10,672 nucleotides of DNA from Bacteroidota bacterium (GTDB lineage Bacteria > Bacteroidota > Bacteroidia > Bacteroidales > GCA-2748055): positions 1 through 10,672 of the forward strand of contig DAOWNM010000065.1 in the NCBI GenBank assembly GCA_030642565.1, written 5' to 3'. Position 1 is the first letter of the stretch. Each line of letters starts with the position of its first letter. A model generated the notes under the pieces. That model was not told where the DNA came from. It ran no database searches and saw only the letters and a list, made by a program, of their open reading frames with translations. Made by a program: the position numbers and the translations under genes. Of this stretch, positions 7,151 through 10,672 are shown one piece after another.

Positions 7151-7880
7151 TCTTATTATTAAATATTTGTCGGGCGACCTCAACCGGGAAGAGGCCTCCT
7201 CCTTCGAAAAGGAGCTGGAATCTAATGGCGAGCTAAAGAGAGCGTTTGAGCAACAATCGGCAGCATATAACTTGATCCGTGATCAGCTGCAGAAACGCGA
7301 CGAAGAGGTTTTCCGTACAAAACTGCAAAAGGCGATGAGCCACAAACTTCCGGTAACGGAACCCCGAAAAAAGTGGTTGCGGACCCGGTGGTATATCCCC
7401 GTGGCGGCAGCATGTGTTCTTGCCATCATCCTCTCCACTCTTTTGAGCCATCCCGGGAACGAAAGAGTACTCGCCAGGTATTATGATCCTGCCAGGGACC
7501 CGGTAGTGCTTGCCTACTACCAGGATACACGGGGAGAGTCTGAACCAGGAATCCTGCATTACCGCAAAGGGAATTACCAGCAATCCATGAAACTGCTCTC
7601 GAACCGGATCTCTGAAGAGAGGGAGAATAGACAGCTCCAGCTTTATTACCTTTTATCGGCCATTGAACTGGACCGTCAGGATGAGGTCATGGGTATGATC
7701 GTGGTTAACGAACCCGATAGCATGGATCTTCCAGATCAGGCCATTACCTGGTACATTGCCCTGGCTCACCTGAAATCGGGTAGTCGGGAAACGGCCCTGG
7801 AGAAGATCCATCCTTTAACTGAACAGCACGGACCCTACCAATCCGATGCCATCAAATTGGAAAAGGTATTGTTAAAATAA
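7137..7880 (+). CDS. Membrane-anchored anti-sigma-like protein with helical-repeat periplasmic domain
   Basis: A 247-residue protein starting within the end of the sigma gene, so translational coupling is likely. The cytoplasmic N-terminus (1-80) begins IIKYLSGDLNREEASSFEKEL, the pattern of the short helical segment found in Bacteroidota anti-sigma factors. No zinc-binding Cys/His motif is present. One membrane helix lies at about 86-104 (IPVAAACVLAIILSTLL), preceded by basic residues (RKKWLRTR), giving an N-in orientation. The periplasmic part (105-247) contains TPR-like helices: ILHYRKGNYQQSMKLLSNRI, LQLYYLLSAIELDRQDEV and TWYIALAHLKSGSRETALEKI. It lacks the FecR domain common in Bacteroidota anti-sigma factors. 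The likely role is to hold the sigma factor until a periplasmic signal is bound. The anti-sigma role is inferred mainly from position and architecture. Confidence 0.75.
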   Translation: MSYVDLIIKYLSGDLNREEASSFEKELESNGELKRAFEQQSAAYNLIRDQLQKRDEEVFRTKLQKAMSHKLPVTEPRKKWLRTRWYIPVAAACVLAIILSTLLSHPGNERVLARYYDPARDPVVLAYYQDTRGESEPGILHYRKGNYQQSMKLLSNRISEERENRQLQLYYLLSAIELDRQDEVMGMIVVNEPDSMDLPDQAITWYIALAHLKSGSRETALEKIHPLTEQHGPYQSDAIKLEKVLLK

Positions 7881-7912
7881 TTCTTAATTTAGGGGCATAA
7901 GCAATCTTGTGT

Positions 7913-10099
7913 ATGCCCTCATTCCCTTTCTACAAGCAACTTGATGCCATGGACTGCGGACCCACCTGTCTGAGAATGGTGGCCCGTCATTACGGCAAAC
8001 ATTTTACCCTTCAAACACTCAGGGAGAAATCACACCTCACCAGAGAGGGAGTATCGATGCTTGGTATCGCCAGGGCCGCAGAAGAGATTGGGATGCAGAC
8101 CATGGGCGTCTCCCTCACATGGGAACGTATTCAGAAGGAGGCACCACTTCCGGTGATTGTTCACTGGAAGCAGAAGCATTTTGTGGTGGTATATAAGATC
8201 CGCAAGGATAAGGTATATGTTTCCGATCCTGCATTTGGACAGGCCGTCTACACGAAAGAGGAGTTCCTGAAGGGCTGGATCAGTACCCGCCAGGAGGGAG
8301 AAGCCAAAGGATCCGCCCTGCTGCTTCATCCCACACCCGACTTTCTGAACCAGGAAGACGAGCCCATAAAGAAAACCGGTTTCAGGTACCTGTTCCGGTA
8401 CCTGGCTCCTTACCGGCGCTATGTATACCACCTCCTGCTGGGTTTGATCATTGGAAGCATTATCCAGTTCCTGCTCCCTTTTCTGTTCCAGTCCATTGTC
8501 GATTTCGGGATCACCAACCAGGATCTTCCCTTTATCTACCTTGTGCTGCTTTTCCAGTTTGTGCTGATCATCTCCCAAATGGGGATTGACTTTATCCGCA
8601 GATGGATCCTGCTTCACTTGAGTGCACGTGTCAATATTGCACTTATTTCCGATTTCCTCTCAAAACTGATGAAGCTCCCTGTAGGATTCTTCGATACCAA
8701 ACTCACCGGTGATATCCTGCAGCGTATAGGCGACCACCGCAGGATCGAAACATTTATGACCACCTCTTCCCTCACCATCCTCTTCTCTATGGTCAACCTG
8801 GTAGTATTTGCCATCATCCTGGCAATCTACAGTCTGAAGATTCTGCTGATCTTCCTGGCTGGCGGCCTGCTCTATTTCATATGGATCTTCATCTTTATGA
8901 AGCGTAGAAGAACGCTGGATCAGAAGTACTTTTCAAAAATGGCCGAAAATCAGAGCAAACTGATCCAGATCATTCACGGGATCAGGGAGATTAAACTGAA
9001 CAATGCAGAGCGATCCAGCCAGTGGGAGTGGAAGAATATACAGGCAGGTCTCTTCAAGGTCAATATGAAATCGCTCTCCCTCAACCAGTATCAGGAAGCA
9101 GGGGGCGTATTTATCAATGAAACCAAAAACATCCTGATCAATGTGACCGCAGCCATCGCAGTGCTGAATGGCAATCTGACTCTTGGTACACTACTGGCAA
9201 TCAGCTATATATTGGGACAGTTAAATGGTCCTATCGAACAGATGATCTCCTTCTTTCACAGGGCTCAGGATGCCAAAATCAGCCTGGAGCGATTGGGAGA
9301 GATACACGATTCCAAAGATGAGTATCAGCGTGAAACCGGTATAACAGTACTTCCTTCCATAGAGAAGCTGGCGGTAAATAATCTGGATTTCACATATCCT
9401 GGCGCTATTCAACGAAATGTGCTGGAGGGTATCAACCTGACACTGAAAAAGGATACAGTTACAGCCCTGGTAGGTATCAGTGGTAGTGGAAAAACAACGC
9501 TGCTTAAGTTATTGCTGGGATTCTACCCACCCGCAAAAGGAGATATCAGAGCAGGCGATATGAACATACAGATGATGTCGCCCGATCTGTGGAGAAGCCA
9601 GTGCGGTGTAGTGATGCAGGATGGTTATATCTTCTCCGACACCATTGCCAGGAATATAGCACTTGGCGAACATGAGATAAAAACCGACCAGCTGTTATAT
9701 GCTGCAAAGATGGCGTGTATGGACGATATTATCGACCAGCTGCCACTGGGTTACAATACAGTGATCGGACAGGAGGGTCTCACCCTCAGTGGAGGAGAGG
9801 AACAACGGATTCTTATTGCAAGAGCCATTTACAAAAATCCTGAATTCCTTTTCCTTGACGAAGGCACCAGTGCTCTGGATGCCAATAATGAGAGGCTCAT
9901 TATGGATAACCTCCAAATGGTTTTCAGGGGTAAAACAGTGCTGATTATAGCACACCGCCTGAGCACCGTAAAAAATGCGGACCAGATTATTGTACTTGAA
10001 AGGGGCAAGATCGTAGAGGAGGGCAAGCACAATGCCCTGATAGCAAAGAAAGGGCACTATTTCAACCTGGTGCGCAACCAGCTGGAACTGGGCAACTAA
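7913..10099 (+). CDS. Peptidase C39 domain ABC exporter (bacteriocin/peptide-type)
   Basis: A 728-residue inner-membrane exporter combining protease, membrane and ATPase domains. The C39 protease spans ~1-135: oxyanion Gln Q9, catalytic C15 in MDCGPTC, H89 in KHFVVV and D105 in VSDPA. All are present, so this is an active-type peptidase and not a dead C39-like domain. The membrane domain is about 165-440 with six hydrophobic segments. The nucleotide-binding domain has Walker A GISGSGKT (521-528), Q-loop Q569, signature LSGGEEQ (625-631), Walker B FLFLDE (645-650), D-loop SALD and H-loop H681. The family cuts precursors after a double-glycine leader and exports the product. The ATG at 7913 is preferred over a TTG six bases upstream. 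The gap to the anti-sigma-like gene is 32 bases, suggesting one operon. No precursor or HlyD-type adaptor is found beside it. Confidence 0.93.
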   Translation: MPSFPFYKQLDAMDCGPTCLRMVARHYGKHFTLQTLREKSHLTREGVSMLGIARAAEEIGMQTMGVSLTWERIQKEAPLPVIVHWKQKHFVVVYKIRKDKVYVSDPAFGQAVYTKEEFLKGWISTRQEGEAKGSALLLHPTPDFLNQEDEPIKKTGFRYLFRYLAPYRRYVYHLLLGLIIGSIIQFLLPFLFQSIVDFGITNQDLPFIYLVLLFQFVLIISQMGIDFIRRWILLHLSARVNIALISDFLSKLMKLPVGFFDTKLTGDILQRIGDHRRIETFMTTSSLTILFSMVNLVVFAIILAIYSLKILLIFLAGGLLYFIWIFIFMKRRRTLDQKYFSKMAENQSKLIQIIHGIREIKLNNAERSSQWEWKNIQAGLFKVNMKSLSLNQYQEAGGVFINETKNILINVTAAIAVLNGNLTLGTLLAISYILGQLNGPIEQMISFFHRAQDAKISLERLGEIHDSKDEYQRETGITVLPSIEKLAVNNLDFTYPGAIQRNVLEGINLTLKKDTVTALVGISGSGKTTLLKLLLGFYPPAKGDIRAGDMNIQMMSPDLWRSQCGVVMQDGYIFSDTIARNIALGEHEIKTDQLLYAAKMACMDDIIDQLPLGYNTVIGQEGLTLSGGEEQRILIARAIYKNPEFLFLDEGTSALDANNERLIMDNLQMVFRGKTVLIIAHRLSTVKNADQIIVLERGKIVEEGKHNALIAKKGHYFNLVRNQLELGN

Positions 10100-10196
10100 T
10101 TCAGGATCAACCACATGGTATAAGGGTTTTGGGGTTGGCCATCCAAATTAAGGAAATAATTTCAGATATTTATGGTGCAATCAGAAGAGTCTTACC

Positions 10197-10541
10197 ATGG
10201 ACAATGACTGGAAGAAACGACTGGGTATGGTCTATTCGACCAACCCGGATTTTCAATTTGAATCGGGAGAGCAGGAGGAGAGAAAAACCGTTGCTCCTCA
10301 GCAACAACTGCTTTATGTGAGCCTTGACAAAAAAAACCGTAAAGGGAAGAAGGTCACCCTGGTGGAAGGTTTTATGGGTACCACAGAGGAGCTCAAGAGT
10401 CTGGCCAGGGAGCTAAAGAGCAGATGTGGGGTAGGTGGATCAGTGGGAGATAACAACATACTGATCCAGGGTGATTTCAGAGACCGGGTGATCACTTTGC
10501 TACAGGAGAAAGGATTTAAAGTAAAACGATCAGGTGGATAA
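10197..10541 (+). CDS. yciH: SUI1/YciH-family translation factor (eIF1-like)
   Basis: A 114-residue cytoplasmic protein. The first ~38 residues are polar and probably flexible (STNPDFQFESGEQEERK). The SUI1 domain follows at about 40-112, with a basic strand (VSLDKKNRKGKKVTLVEGF), the conserved GVGGSV turn (78-83) and IQGDFRDRVITLLQEKGF at the C-terminal half. Length and layout match bacterial YciH proteins, which resemble eukaryotic eIF1. They are thought to influence start-codon selection or general translation, but the bacterial role is not settled. The gene starts 97 bases after the exporter gene, so it need not belong to the same operon. Its 3' end overlaps the following gene by 8 bases. 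Confidence 0.9.
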   Translation: MDNDWKKRLGMVYSTNPDFQFESGEQEERKTVAPQQQLLYVSLDKKNRKGKKVTLVEGFMGTTEELKSLARELKSRCGVGGSVGDNNILIQGDFRDRVITLLQEKGFKVKRSGG

Positions 10542-10672
10542 AAGAGCCATTATCCGAATGACCACCGGGTTGCTGACAGGAGTGCTTATGGCCGCTCTTT
10601 CTGGCCCTAATATCTATGCCCAGGAGGAAGGTTGGGGAGAGGTTGTAGATACCTCTTACTTCAGAGCGGGAG
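10534..10672 (+). CDS. Secreted protein, N-terminal fragment cut by the window edge
   Basis: An open frame from a GTG overlapping the last 8 bases of the SUI1 gene runs without a stop to the end of the window (46 codons). It encodes a convincing signal peptide: basic residues K3, R4 and R8, hydrophobic core TGLLTGVLMAAL, and probable cut after NIYA before QEEGWGEVVD. An ATG nine codons in (10558) would remove the basic n-region, so the GTG start is favoured. The protein is periplasmic or outer-membrane bound. Too little is present to name a family. Confidence 0.7.
   Translation, partial: MDKRAIIRMTTGLLTGVLMAALSGPNIYAQEEGWGEVVDTSYFRAG

Noticed and set aside
7907..7912. TTG start two codons before the exporter ATG
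   Set aside because: The ATG at 7913 gives the usual short N-terminus before the C39 FYKQLDAMDCG motif, and nothing supports the rarer start.
8385..8404. Short direct repeat GGTACCTG encoding FRYLFRYL in the exporter
   Set aside because: It is only two copies inside a conserved linker before the first membrane helix and is likely a chance duplication within coding sequence.
10129..10320. Open frame of 63 codons from a TTG, between the exporter and SUI1 genes
   Set aside because: Most of it is an out-of-frame overlap with the well-supported SUI1 gene, and it has no start signal of its own.

Overview
The window looks like a chromosomal stretch from an anaerobic or facultatively anaerobic member of the Bacteroidota. 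Four things point there. Start codons lack good Shine-Dalgarno sequences. A match to the Bacteroidota promoter consensus (TTTG, 19 bases, TAnnTTTG) lies upstream of hydG. The sigma factor is of the short, two-domain type paired with a membrane-anchored anti-sigma-like protein. Several secreted proteins have signal peptides ending in A-Q, as is common in this phylum. A HydG maturase implies an [FeFe] hydrogenase elsewhere in the genome. No genus can be named from the sequence alone. No rRNA, tRNA, insertion sequence, CRISPR array or other mobile element is visible, and genes fill nearly the whole window.

Left arm (about 21-3715, minus strand): hydG is followed 41 bases later by a gene for a large SLC12-like cation-chloride cotransporter. 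HydG makes the Fe-CO-CN synthon of the hydrogenase H-cluster from tyrosine. Its usual partners hydE and hydF are not in the window. A promoter and a leader of roughly 130 bases precede hydG. A 13-bp perfect palindrome lies just before the transporter gene.

Middle (3917-6342, plus strand): two translationally coupled genes (ATGA overlap) encode a secreted protein of unknown function, possibly DUF6263-like, and a small putative outer-membrane beta-barrel. A serine racemase / threonine dehydratase-type PLP enzyme follows after 69 bases.

Right arm (6343-10099, plus strand): a 229-base non-coding stretch ends in a perfect intrinsic terminator only 11 bases before the start codon of an ECF-like sigma factor gene. 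The sigma gene overlaps a gene for a single-pass anti-sigma-like protein by 14 bases. A complete peptidase C39 ABC exporter gene follows after a short gap. The three look like one regulated export unit, although no precursor peptide, HlyD-type adaptor or TolC-type protein is encoded nearby. The most interesting feature of the window is this sigma / anti-sigma / C39-exporter unit with what looks like a terminator-controlled leader.

Right edge (10197-10672): a SUI1/YciH-family (eIF1-like) gene overlaps the start of a secreted-protein gene that runs off the end of the window.
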